DNA of 64,000 nt from Acidobacteriota bacterium (GTDB lineage: Bacteria > Acidobacteriota > Blastocatellia > Pyrinomonadales > Pyrinomonadaceae), in contig QHXN01000010.1 in the NCBI GenBank assembly GCA_003222975.1, positions 1 to 64,000 of the forward strand. The letters run 5' to 3'. A program made the position numbers and the translations under genes. Each line of letters opens with the position of its first letter. The stretch's first letter is position 1. The notes under the pieces were generated by a model, which was given only the letters and a program-made list of their open reading frames with translations, searched no databases and was not told the DNA's origin. Of the stretch, positions 17,089 through 25,562 are shown in pieces.

Positions 17089-18252
17089 TCACAGGAACTC
17101 AGGCGCGGCGTTCGGCTCGCCCTCGTCGAAGCGTGACGGTCGAAGGGCGCGCACGTCGAGTGTGGTGGCCGCGCCGTCGAGGATGAACTCGGCGAGGAGT
17201 TGGCCGAGCGCGGGCGCGTGCATGACGCCGTGGCCCGACGAGCCGTTGGCGAGGTAGAAGTTCTCAAGACCCGGCGCGCGACCCAGAAGCGCGTGCTTGT
17301 CCGGCGACATCTCGTAGAGTCCGGCCCAGCATCTCTCCCTGTCAATCAACGCCCGCCTCAGACACGGCACGCGCTCGTGCGCGCGGCGGACGACTTCTGA
17401 CAACCACGCGTCCTCGACGCTCGTGTCGAAGGGGTCTCGGACGCGCGGCTCGTCGGGCCAGAGCAGCATCACGCGGCGCTCGCGCACGCGTAGGTGGAAG
17501 CCGTCGGCGACGAAGATGGTCATCGGCATCTCTTCGGGCAGGAGTTCGCAAGGCTCCGTGATCGCGACCTGACGGCGCAGGGGCACGACCGGAACGCGGA
17601 CGCCCGCCAGTCGCGCCACCACGCCGGCCCACGCGCCAGCGGCGTTGACGACGCACCCTGCTTCGACAACGCCGTCCGTCGTCATCACTTCGTCAACCCG
17701 CCCCCGCCCATCTACGTGAAGACCTTCGACCGAGATGCCGTACTCGAAGCGCGCGCCGAGGCGCGTGGCCGCCTGCGCGTAGCCGCGCAGGATTTCGAGC
17801 GGGCGTATGAAGCCGTCCGTCGGGCAGAAGACGCCGCCGACAACTCCCGCGCCCTCCACCGCCGGGTTCAGTCGTTTCACGTCTTCGGCGCTCAAGCCCC
17901 ACGCTTCCTCAAGGCCGCAGTCGTGCTGCACCGTCTGCGCCGCCGCGAGCGCGTCAAGCTCCGCCTCGTTCGCAGCGATGAACAGATAGCCGCACTGACG
18001 GAATCCAGGATCAACTCCCGTCTCGTCGCGGAAGGCGAGCAGCTTCTCGCGCGAGAGCAGCGAGAGGCGGACGTTGACCGGCGTCGCGAACTGCGCGCGG
18101 AAGCCGCCCGTGGCGCGCCCCGTGCTCCCCTCGCCCGGTCGCGCGCCGCGCTCCAGAACGATCACTCGACGACAGCCACGCGCCGCGAGGTGGTAGGCCA
18201 CGCTCGCGCCGATGACTCCGCCCCCGACGATGACTACATCGGCAGATTTCAT
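17089..18252 (-). CDS. FAD-dependent amino acid oxidoreductase (DadA/SoxB-like)
   Basis: This 387-residue flavoprotein has the N-terminal dinucleotide-binding motif ADVVIVGGGVIGASVAYHLA followed by VIVLERGARPGEGSTGRATG. Later segments CVVNAAGAWAGVVARLAG and the C-terminal AGLYEMSPDKHALLGRAPGL and NGSSGHGVMHAPALGQLLAE are typical of the DAO superfamily (D-amino acid, glycine, sarcosine or dimethylglycine oxidases). The substrate cannot be decided. The ATG at 18252 starts directly before the beta strand, so it is preferred to the longer frame. It lies 49 bp downstream of the ROK regulator on the same strand. Confidence 0.92.
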   Translation of the reverse strand: MKSADVVIVGGGVIGASVAYHLAARGCRRVIVLERGARPGEGSTGRATGGFRAQFATPVNVRLSLLSREKLLAFRDETGVDPGFRQCGYLFIAANEAELDALAAAQTVQHDCGLEEAWGLSAEDVKRLNPAVEGAGVVGGVFCPTDGFIRPLEILRGYAQAATRLGARFEYGISVEGLHVDGRGRVDEVMTTDGVVEAGCVVNAAGAWAGVVARLAGVRVPVVPLRRQVAITEPCELLPEEMPMTIFVADGFHLRVRERRVMLLWPDEPRVRDPFDTSVEDAWLSEVVRRAHERVPCLRRALIDRERCWAGLYEMSPDKHALLGRAPGLENFYLANGSSGHGVMHAPALGQLLAEFILDGAATTLDVRALRPSRFDEGEPNAAPEFL

Positions 18253-18301
18253 CCGTGCTGTTAGTGAATGAGTGCGCCCGCGCTCCCGGCAACGAACCCC
18301 T

Positions 18302-19498
18302 TCAGACTTCCGCCAGCCCAAACTTGCGCGCGAGCACGAGGCTGATGGAACCCATGAGCGTCGGCTCGCTCAAGGTCGAGGCGACGATGCGCGCCGAGGG
18401 CAAGCCCCGACGGATGCTGCGCTGGATGGTCTCTTCGAGCGAAGGGGCGATGATGGGCCAGGCGCGCGTGATGTGTCCGCCGACGACGACCGCCTCCGGC
18501 GAGAGTCCGACGATCAGGTTCGAGATGCCGATGCCGAGGTAGTGCGCCGTCTCCGTCAGCGCGTCAATCGCCGCCTGCTCGCCGCCGAGCGCGCGCTCGA
18601 CCACCTCGCCGAAGCAGGCGCGCGGCAACTCAGCTCCGCTCAGCCCGGCGTTTTTCAGGTAGCGCGCGACCGCCGCGCCCTCCGAGGCGAACGCCTCCCA
18701 GCAGTCGTGGTTGCCGCACGAGCACGCGACGGGGCCGCCCTGCCCGACGATCATGTGTCCGAACTCACCCGCCGCGCCGCGCTCGCCTCGATACACCTGC
18801 CCGTCGAAGACGATCCCCGTGCCGATGCCTTCGGCGACGAGCACGATGATGAAGTCGCGCGAGTCGCTGACCTCCGGGCGACCGAACCAAAGTTCCGCGA
18901 GCGCCGCGGCGTTGGCGTCGTTGTCCACGCTCACCTTCAAGCCCGTGGCGCTCTCGATCTCCTCGGCGATGGCCCAGTCGCGCCAGCGGAAGAAAGGGAT
19001 ATAGACGGCGCGCCCCGTGCCCGTGTCAACCAACCCCGGCAGGCTGACGCCGACGCCCGCGACGGCCCCTAGATGGTCGCGCGCGGCGATCTCGCGCACG
19101 CGCCCGACGACGCGCGCCGCCATCTCGTCGGGCCGCGGGCTGTTCTCGACATCCTCGCGCGCGAGCACGCGCCCGACCAGGTCGCTCGTCACAATCGTCG
19201 TCGCCGTCGGCGTGATGTCCACGCCGACGGCGGTCGCGCCCGCGGCGCGCAGCCGGATCAGCGTCGGGCGGCGTCCGCCCGTGGAAGCGCCCGCGCCGAT
19301 CTCCTCGATCAGCCCTTCGGCCTTCAACTCCTCGACGATGGTCGAGACGGTCGAGCGCTGAAGCGCGGTGACGCGCGCGATCTCGGCGCGTGAGATCGGC
19401 TCGCGGTCGCGTATGTAGTTGAGGACGAACTGGCGGTTGATGTCGCGGATCGTCGAGGAGCGCGCGGCCTGGGCCTTCGTGAGATCAATTCGTCGCAT
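18302..19498 (-). CDS. ROK family transcriptional regulator (NagC/XylR type)
   Basis: In this 398-residue protein residues about 15-70 form a winged helix (LNYIRDREPISRAEIARVTA, STVSTIVEELKAEGLIEE). The sugar-kinase-like ROK domain follows with the phosphate-loop-like AVGVDITPTATTI, DNDANAAALAELWFG, GTGIVFDGQVYRGERGAAGE, and the zinc motif CSCGNHDCWE. Such proteins repress sugar genes and release DNA on sugar binding. The ATG at 19498 is preferred to a GTG 36 bases upstream. A perfect palindrome at 19518-19547 lies just ahead of the start and could be an autoregulatory operator. Confidence 0.92.
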   Translation of the reverse strand: MRRIDLTKAQAARSSTIRDINRQFVLNYIRDREPISRAEIARVTALQRSTVSTIVEELKAEGLIEEIGAGASTGGRRPTLIRLRAAGATAVGVDITPTATTIVTSDLVGRVLAREDVENSPRPDEMAARVVGRVREIAARDHLGAVAGVGVSLPGLVDTGTGRAVYIPFFRWRDWAIAEEIESATGLKVSVDNDANAAALAELWFGRPEVSDSRDFIIVLVAEGIGTGIVFDGQVYRGERGAAGEFGHMIVGQGGPVACSCGNHDCWEAFASEGAAVARYLKNAGLSGAELPRACFGEVVERALGGEQAAIDALTETAHYLGIGISNLIVGLSPEAVVVGGHITRAWPIIAPSLEETIQRSIRRGLPSARIVASTLSEPTLMGSISLVLARKFGLAEV

Positions 19499-19517
19499 GG
19501 AGTCGGGGTTGCGATGA

Positions 19518-19547
19518 GAGGGCGGCGAGTGCACACTCGCCGCCCTC
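19518..19547. promoter_or_regulatory. Perfect 14-bp inverted repeat ahead of the ROK gene
   Basis: GAGGGCGGCGAGTG and CACTCGCCGCCCTC flank a 2-bp centre. The palindrome lies between the stop of the cytochrome gene (19560) and the start of the ROK gene (19498), both on the minus strand. It may be a terminator stem or the operator of the ROK repressor. No T-tract follows. Confidence 0.6.
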
Positions 19548-19559
19548 CGAGCTTCGATG

Positions 19560-20753
19560 TTAAGGCTTCGGCGTGGATGCCGGGGCGGGCGGCATGTCGA
19601 ACAGCTTGTCCTGAACGGCGACGCCGTGCCTGATCTCCGTGATAGTGCGCGTGTAGCTGTTGAAGGTGTCTATGTTCGAGACGCGCGTGACGAAGGGAAT
19701 CTTGAGACCGTCAACGTCGCGGTAATCCTCGAAGTCAATCTGTTCGGGGAGCGGGCTGAGCACCGTGTCGGTGAGCGTCGTGATACGCAGGAGAAGCCCC
19801 GTCTGCGCGTCGAAGTAGTACCTGCGCGAGACGCCCTCCGACGGCCTGTCCACGACGATGTAAGCGTCGCGGTCGCCGAGCTTATGGCGACCCACAGACC
19901 TCATCGTCGCCGTCGGCCTGAACTTGATCACGTCGAAGAGCTGCGCGGCGTTCTTCAGTTCGGCCAGCTCCGAAGCGGAGAGTGCGCGCGTGGCGCGCGG
20001 GTTACTCACCCACCCCGCCCCGCCGTTGACTGCCTGCGAGACCGTCCCGAACTGCGGAACCTGGACGACCATCAGGAACTTGTCCGGCCCGTTCGACGTG
20101 GCCTCGAACGGCCACGACCGCCCCTGCGAGGCGTCGCGCGTGCCCTTCACTACCTGCGTCTGGAACTTCGACGCGGCCTCCTGTCCGCCGACCGCGGCGA
20201 CGTACTTGTCGAAGACCTGCTGCACTGTCGGCAGCGCTTCACGCGTCGGCGCTGGCGTCGGCGCGCCCGCGGGCGAAGGGCTGGGTGCGGGGCCGGCTTC
20301 GTGGCCGGAGGCGGCGAGCGGCAGGACGGGCTGAGACTGCGGGCGGTTCGCCCCGCGGTGGCACGTGTAACAGCTTACCGCGCCGGGGTCGAGGCCGTAG
20401 CCCTGGCTGTGGTTGAGCGCCAGAACCATCTGCATCATCTGGCGGGCGGTGTTCTTCTCCGGCTTGTCGTCGCTCTCCCAGACCCAGTTGGTGTTGCCCG
20501 TCTTCGGGTCTTTGCCCTGACTCACGTGGCAGAAGCCGCACTTCACGCCGAGCGAGACGGAAATGAAGTTCATCAGCGGAAAGAGCTGCGACTCCGGCAG
20601 TCCCTTGAGCACCTTGATGTTCTTGCGCGTCTGCTCGACCGGCTTGTCGCCCTGCTGCTGCGCCGGAAGCGCGGCGCTCGACACCTGCGCGCAGCGTCCG
20701 GCGATCATCACGGAGGCTGTCAGGGCCAGTCCCGCACACACCACCATTCTCAT
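19560..20753 (-). CDS. Di-haem c-type cytochrome of the reaction-centre cytochrome c subunit type
   Basis: This protein of about 397 residues has a signal peptide and two CxxCH haem sites, GVKCGFCHVSQG and VSCYTCHRGANRP. The spacing and the MQMVLALNHSQ helix match the fold annotated as photosynthetic reaction centre cytochrome c subunit, which is common in non-phototrophic Acidobacteriota. A Pro/Ala-rich linker (about 150-175) leads to a C-terminal beta-rich domain resembling LolA/outer-membrane lipoprotein-sorting folds (DRDAYIVVDRPSEGVSRRYY, EQIDFEDYRDVDGLKIP). I chose the ATG at 20753, which follows AGAAGG; the ATG at 20771 is possible. It is probably a periplasmic electron carrier. Its partner is unknown. 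Confidence 0.88.
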   Translation of the reverse strand: MRMVVCAGLALTASVMIAGRCAQVSSAALPAQQQGDKPVEQTRKNIKVLKGLPESQLFPLMNFISVSLGVKCGFCHVSQGKDPKTGNTNWVWESDDKPEKNTARQMMQMVLALNHSQGYGLDPGAVSCYTCHRGANRPQSQPVLPLAASGHEAGPAPSPSPAGAPTPAPTREALPTVQQVFDKYVAAVGGQEAASKFQTQVVKGTRDASQGRSWPFEATSNGPDKFLMVVQVPQFGTVSQAVNGGAGWVSNPRATRALSASELAELKNAAQLFDVIKFRPTATMRSVGRHKLGDRDAYIVVDRPSEGVSRRYYFDAQTGLLLRITTLTDTVLSPLPEQIDFEDYRDVDGLKIPFVTRVSNIDTFNSYTRTITEIRHGVAVQDKLFDMPPAPASTPKP

Positions 20754-21029
20754 CAAACCTTCTTTCGTCATCGCGCTCTGAGAATCCTTTCGTCAAGGTC
20801 AATTGTTTGACTTCCGGCAGTCCGAAGGCAGGGAGACTTTTTGCACGACCGGAGCAACAGTTAAGAGCCTGTGCATTGTACGTGCGGCCCGCGCGCCGAG
20901 TCCAACTTTTTTGACCCGGCGGTCGAGCGCCGCGCCCCGAAGATTCTTCTGAAACCTTTCCGGCGCGCGCGCGTGTAAGGCTTCGGAGCGTCGCCTGGGC
21001 CGACGAACCCCGCAGGAGAAGGAGAGACT

Positions 21030-21848
21030 ATGCTTTCAACCCGTCGCAAAATTTTTCTCGCGCTCGCGCTGGCGCTCCTGGTCGCGCCCGCGGCGCTGGC
21101 GCAGAAGCCTTCGGAGCAGAGTGCGCCGAAGGCCGAAGACAACTACGTCACGTCGAAGATGTTTCAGAACCGCGTGTTCGACGTTAAGAACCGCGACCCG
21201 CAGACCCTCGCGCGCGTGCTCTGGCCGCTCACCAGCGGATTCAAAGGCGCGGTCGTCTCGCCGAGCGACGAGTTCAGAACCATCACGGTGCGCGACTTCC
21301 CCGAAAACATCGCCGTCATCGAGGAGGCCATCCGCCGCCTCGACACGCCGGAGCCTGCGCACCCCGCAATCGAGTTTCGCGTCCACATGCTCGTCGCCTC
21401 GAACGACGACGCGGTGGCGAATCGCTACCCCGCGGAGTTGGGCGACCTGGTCAAACAGCTCCAGTCGTCGCTCGGTTACAAGAACTTCAGCCTGATGGGA
21501 TCGCAGGTCGTGCGCAGCAAGGAGGGGCGCACACCCTCGGAAAACAGGGGCGTCGCCGACCTGCGGCTCGCTGGCGACAGCCCAGCGAATAAGAACCCCG
21601 TCTTCTACGAGTACATGATCAACTCCATCACGCTCGACAACACGGGCGGCCAGGCGCGCGTGCAGGTGGGCGAGTTCAAGATGGACATGAAAGTCCCGCT
21701 CTCGCTCAACTCCGGCTCGATCACTTACCAGAGCGTCGGCTTCCTGAACCCCGTGAGCTTGCGCGAGGGCGAGCGCGTCGTCGTCGGCACGATGAGCATC
21801 GCCGACAAGAGCGTCGTCGTCGTCCTCTCGGCCAGCACGATAAAGTAA
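21030..21848 (+). CDS. Secreted protein with a secretin short-domain (NolW-like) N-terminus
   Basis: This 272-residue protein has a signal peptide ([17 protein letters not shown]). It has a module typical of secretin N-domains: [20 protein letters not shown], then [20 protein letters not shown] and [10 protein letters not shown]. The second half is beta-rich ([40 protein letters not shown]), as in the distal part of pilus-type secretins, but the pore-forming domain is absent. A stand-alone periplasmic protein is likely. AAGGAG lies ahead of the ATG. A heptamer inverted repeat starts two bases after the stop. Confidence 0.8.
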   Translation: MLSTRRKIFLALALALLVAPAALAQKPSEQSAPKAEDNYVTSKMFQNRVFDVKNRDPQTLARVLWPLTSGFKGAVVSPSDEFRTITVRDFPENIAVIEEAIRRLDTPEPAHPAIEFRVHMLVASNDDAVANRYPAELGDLVKQLQSSLGYKNFSLMGSQVVRSKEGRTPSENRGVADLRLAGDSPANKNPVFYEYMINSITLDNTGGQARVQVGEFKMDMKVPLSLNSGSITYQSVGFLNPVSLREGERVVVGTMSIADKSVVVVLSASTIK

Positions 21849-21850
21849 AT

Positions 21851-21921
21851 GATTAATGCGGAATGCGGAATGATGAATGAGAAGGCATAAGGCTCTTTTC
21901 ATTCATCATTCCGCATTAATC
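21851..21921. repeat. Heptamer-period inverted repeat, ATGCGGA family, arms differing by one unit
   Basis: The right arm 21899-21921 is 23 bases and pairs perfectly with the left arm 21851-21880 if one 7-base unit (GCGGAAT) of the left arm is skipped. The left arm is thus exactly one heptamer longer. It fills the gap between two convergent genes and touches the stop codon of both. Confidence 0.92.
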
Positions 21922-21922
21922 A

Positions 21923-22534
21923 CTATTTCAGTATCGGGTGGCCGCCGCCGCGGCTGTGGTCGGCGGTCTGCTCGTAGAGGCGTCGGTCGTTGTGGTAGAG
22001 GACGATGTGCTCGCCCTCGTAGCGCGTGACGTTCGCGATGCGCTGGAAGTCGCGCTCGTGCTCGGCGATGAGGAAGGCGCACGGCTCCGTCGAGAGCACC
22101 ATCCCGGCGGCGTAGATGTAGCCGCCCTGGTCATAGACGCTGCCCGCGTATTGCGCCGCGCCGACGGCGATGTCGGGCGAGTAAGCGCCCGCGCTGTCGC
22201 GCGTCCGGTCGGCGCGCGCGATGAAGACCGTGTAGTCGGTGTAGCTCAGGCGCGCCCCGTAGCCGTGGCGGCGCGCGACGGCGAACAGTTCCGTCAGCCC
22301 GTCGTCAATCGCGCGCAGGGCTTCGGGCGCGGGTCTCCTCACGGCGTACACGCGCACGCCGCGCGGCGTCCTCGTCTCGAAAGGAAAGGTGTCGCCGGAG
22401 TAATACTCGGCCTGCGCGAAGAGGCGCGCGTCCGGTCGCCTCGCCTGCGCGACGCCCTTCGGCGCGAGCGTCGAGAGGAGAGCGCCGCACAGCGTCAAGG
22501 TCAACAAACCCGTTCTGACTGTTCTTGCCTTCAT
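21923..22534 (-). CDS. Secreted protein of unknown function
   Basis: This 203-residue protein has a signal peptide (TGLLTLTLCGALLSTLAPKG, then VAQA). The mature part is rich in Tyr and Arg: FAQAEYYSGDTFPFETRTPR, GLTELFAVARRHGYGARLSY, and CAFLIAEHERDFQRIANVTR. The last segment, GEHIVLYHNDRRLYEQTADH, is the most family-like part, but I do not recognise it. GGGACGAACCAGGG precedes the ATG. It is convergent with the secretin-like gene across the heptamer repeat. Confidence 0.72.
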   Translation of the reverse strand: MKARTVRTGLLTLTLCGALLSTLAPKGVAQARRPDARLFAQAEYYSGDTFPFETRTPRGVRVYAVRRPAPEALRAIDDGLTELFAVARRHGYGARLSYTDYTVFIARADRTRDSAGAYSPDIAVGAAQYAGSVYDQGGYIYAAGMVLSTEPCAFLIAEHERDFQRIANVTRYEGEHIVLYHNDRRLYEQTADHSRGGGHPILK

Positions 22535-22728
22535 CCCTGGTTCGTCCCCCTAAAAAAATTTCAGGCGCGCTTTCGGGGGATGTAAACGCCTCCTCCGGCG
22601 CACCTTTGTTTTTGCGGCCCTGCTTTCGGCGAAGCGGGCGGAAGTTTTGTTCGTCGTGAATCGCAGGCCGCCCGCGCGCGTCCGCAAGGACGGGCGCGAC
22701 GCTCTTGCGACGCTCTTCACGAGCAGCC

Positions 22729-22935
22729 CTACGGTTTTCCCTTCTTGTTGTCGTTACCCCTATTGCCGCCGTCATTGCTGCGCGGCGGCGGCGGCTTCTC
22801 CGTCTTCGGAACCTGCTGCTTCTCCTTCGGCGGCGGCGGCTTGTTGTCGTTCTTCTGCGGCTCGAACGCCAGCGCGCCAGCGGCGAGTACGCAGGAGGCG
22901 ACGACCGCGATCATAATCTGCTTGAAAAACTTCAT
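22729..22935 (-). CDS. Small secreted Pro/Lys-rich protein
   Basis: This 68-residue product from the ATG at 22935 has a signal peptide (MKFFKQIMIAVVASCVLAAG, then ALA). A low-complexity tail follows: NDNKPPPPKEKQQ, then KTEKPPPPRSN and a Gly/Asn-rich end. AGGAAG lies upstream. The tail could bind peptidoglycan or another polymer, but no family is recognised. Confidence 0.55.
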   Translation of the reverse strand: MKFFKQIMIAVVASCVLAAGALAFEPQKNDNKPPPPKEKQQVPKTEKPPPPRSNDGGNRGNDNKKGKP

Positions 22936-23081
22936 ACTTCCTATCAGAGCCTCCTCATGTTCGTTGGTCGCGCATGTGGAGGAGAAGGGAGACCGAGCGC
23001 GTCTCGCCGTCTCGTATGGCAAGGCCGGTGCCACGCCGCCGCCGCCGACCCTACAAAGCCTTATGGCCTTTGAAGGTTATG

Positions 23082-23116
23082 GCCTCGCACCGTATAGGTC
23101 AAGCCTCGCACCGTAT
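23082..23116. repeat. 21-bp spaced direct repeat
   Basis: GCCTCGCACCGTAT occurs at 23082-23095 and again at 23103-23116, a spacing of 21 bp. TTATGGCC is also repeated just before (about 23061 and 23077). No gene covers this stretch. It lies about 40 bp from the end of the beta-propeller gene. Confidence 0.7.
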
Positions 23117-23155
23117 CGTGTACGAGGGCGCGCGCCCCGACAGCCCGCACACTCT

Positions 23156-25396
23156 TCAACGTCTTACGACGACTCTCGCGCTCCCGACGTTGCCACTGCC
23201 GTCGAAGGCGCGCAGAGAAATCGTGTGCTCGCCCGCGCCCGCGACCACCAGGTCGAGCGCGTAAGACTCGCGCGGACTGTCGGCGATGCCGTCTTCTGGG
23301 AAGATAGCGCGCCACTCGCCGCTGTCAACGCTCACGTCGGCGCGTCGAACCATGCCGCTCGCGTCCTCGACCGTGAAGCGCACGCGCACGTGCCCGTCCG
23401 CGGTGACCTGCGGCTCGCCCGCGGCTCGCACGACCGGAGGCGTGCTGTCCACGTCAACCGGCTCGCTCACGCGCTCGCCCGTGAGCGCCTGGCCGAGGGA
23501 GTTTTCGGGAGCGTCCGAGGCGACGACCTTGAAGACGTAGCGACCGTCGCCGAGCGTCGCACCGTCAATCGAGAAGAAGTTTTCGCGCAGCTTCTCTTTG
23601 AGCAGGTGAAAAGTGCTCTCGCCGACGGGCCGGTAATAGACGGAGTATTCGAGCTGGTCGCCGTTGCGGTCTTCGGCCTGCCACTGAAAGGAGACCGCGC
23701 CGCGCTGGAAGAGGCGGCGCGGCGGAATCTGCACCACCGCGCCGACGAGCGCGGGGTCAAGCCCCGAAGCCTCTATGTTCGGGTCAATCGGAATCTGCAC
23801 CGCCGGCTGCAAGGCGACGCCGACGGGCAGCACCTGAATCTGCGTGACTTCGGGCGCGACGTTGCGCGGCAGGTAGGCGAGGCTCACGTCCTCGACGCGC
23901 GCGCCGCCCGACTGCCCGGTCGAGCGCAGAACAGCGCGCCACTGCACGAAGCGCGCGCGAGGGCTGGCGATCTGCGCGCCCGCGGGGTCGCGGTACGGCG
24001 CGCTCCACTCGCTCCACGTCGCGCCCGGCTTCTCGGTGTTTCCCGTGCGCGTCTGCAATTCGACCTGCCCCCGCCCGCGCCACCAGATGCGCCCCCACGA
24101 CGCGACGAACTTCGCGTCGCGCACGGGCGACTCGTAGGTGCCCTCGTTCACGGGGTCAGCGGCGAAGCGGAAGAGCTTGCCTTGGTTCGAGGAGGCGGCG
24201 AACATCTGGCGACCGACGACGACGAGCGACGAGACCTGATCCTCGCCCGACTGCACGAGCAGCGTGTCGCGTCCGTCGTCGGTCACGGAGTAGATACGCC
24301 CCTTGTCGCTCGTGCCGATAAGGACGCTCCCGCCCTGCGGCGCGGCGGCGACCGAGAAGGCCGTCACCGTCGGCGAACTCCACAGAACGTCCGCGCCCCC
24401 GTCCGGCGTGACGCGGAAGACGGCGCTGCGCGCGTTCTGAAGCTCGTTGCGGCTGCGCACCTGCTGCGGAGTGCTGACGCTCGCCGTCTGCGCGCCGCTC
24501 TCGTCAACGGTCGTCACCGTGCCCGTCACCGTCCCGCCCGCGGAGGTCGTGGTCACGTTCGACGACGAGGAAGTCGCCGCCGTGGAAGGCTGGCGCGGCC
24601 CCGTCGCCGCGTCGCTCAGCGCGAGGGCGTAGATCGAGCCGTCGGCGGCGAGCGCCAGCGAGTGAATCTCGCGCAGCGGCGAGTCGTAGAGCGCGAACGC
24701 CTTGCCCTCCGGCGACACGCGCAACACAAGCCCGCCGGGGTCTGTGCCCGCGATGAGGTTCCCCTGCGTGTCAACGGCGAGTGAGATGATGTGCGTCTCG
24801 TTGGTGTCGACGAGCAAGGAGTCGTCGGGCTTCGCTCCCGCGGCGCGCACGCGGTAGAGCTTGCCCTTGTCGCCCGTCCCGACCGCGAGCGAGCCGTCCG
24901 ACATCAAGGCAAGCGACCAGATGTACTTGTCCGGCGGGTCGAAGTAAACGTCGGCCTTGCCGTCCGGCGTGATGCGATAGACCTTGCCGTCCGGCGACGT
25001 GCCCGCGTAGAGCGCGCCGTCGCGTCCGACGACCAACGCCGTCACGTCCAGCTCTGCCGCGTCGTAGAGCAGAGAGCCTTTCCCGTCCGCGCCGACGCGG
25101 AAGATTTTCCCGTCGTGGCCCGTGCCCAGATAGACGTTCCCGGCGGCGTCCGCCGCGCTCGACCAGACGTAGGCCTGCTCGGTGTCAAAGACCTTCGTGA
25201 ACTGCGGCGCGAGCATCAGCGCGCCCGCGTCCGTCACCGAGACGCCGTGCGACTCGCCGTTCAAAAGCTCGGCGCGCGAGCCGGTCTCCCAGACGACGGG
25301 GCCACCCCCGCGCGCTACGGGCACGGCCAGGAGTGCGAACGTGAAAACGAGAAGGGTGGATTGAAGAGTGCGAAGGGTGGATGTTCTGTTAGCCAT
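23156..25396 (-). CDS. Secreted beta-propeller protein with C-terminal Ig-like region
   Basis: This 746-residue protein has a signal peptide (LQSTLLVFTFALLAVPVARG). Residues 60-430 contain repeated blades of the form YLGTGHDGKIFRVGADGKG, LYAGTSPDGKVYRITPDGKA and LIAGTDPGGLVLRVSPEGKA, an NHL/SMP-30-like propeller. A Ser/Thr-rich loop (about 265-310) interrupts it. The second half has beta-sandwich features: RNGDQLEYSVYYRPVGES, GDGRYVFKVVASDAPENSL and VDSTPPVVRAAGEPQV (fibronectin/Ig-like). It may be an extracellular binding protein or propeller-type hydrolase. No catalytic residues could be assigned. Confidence 0.78.
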   Translation of the reverse strand: MANRTSTLRTLQSTLLVFTFALLAVPVARGGGPVVWETGSRAELLNGESHGVSVTDAGALMLAPQFTKVFDTEQAYVWSSAADAAGNVYLGTGHDGKIFRVGADGKGSLLYDAAELDVTALVVGRDGALYAGTSPDGKVYRITPDGKADVYFDPPDKYIWSLALMSDGSLAVGTGDKGKLYRVRAAGAKPDDSLLVDTNETHIISLAVDTQGNLIAGTDPGGLVLRVSPEGKAFALYDSPLREIHSLALAADGSIYALALSDAATGPRQPSTAATSSSSNVTTTSAGGTVTGTVTTVDESGAQTASVSTPQQVRSRNELQNARSAVFRVTPDGGADVLWSSPTVTAFSVAAAPQGGSVLIGTSDKGRIYSVTDDGRDTLLVQSGEDQVSSLVVVGRQMFAASSNQGKLFRFAADPVNEGTYESPVRDAKFVASWGRIWWRGRGQVELQTRTGNTEKPGATWSEWSAPYRDPAGAQIASPRARFVQWRAVLRSTGQSGGARVEDVSLAYLPRNVAPEVTQIQVLPVGVALQPAVQIPIDPNIEASGLDPALVGAVVQIPPRRLFQRGAVSFQWQAEDRNGDQLEYSVYYRPVGESTFHLLKEKLRENFFSIDGATLGDGRYVFKVVASDAPENSLGQALTGERVSEPVDVDSTPPVVRAAGEPQVTADGHVRVRFTVEDASGMVRRADVSVDSGEWRAIFPEDGIADSPRESYALDLVVAGAGEHTISLRAFDGSGNVGSARVVVRR

Positions 25397-25562
25397 TAAC
25401 TCAAAGGGTCGCTTTCAAATTCTCGGCAGACAGAGGGAAGACGGCAACGTCTGTCGAAGTTAGTTTGACAGGGCAGACGCGCCGCACGCGTCGGCCTCTT
25501 AGGAATCATACCTCTAAAGACGCGCGCCGAGAAACCGCGTCAACGAAATCGTCCTCATGCCT

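Noticed and set aside
22745-24784. 679-codon open frame on the plus strand
   Set aside because: It is antisense to the beta-propeller and small secreted genes, with low-complexity Arg/Ala content and no signal or domain.
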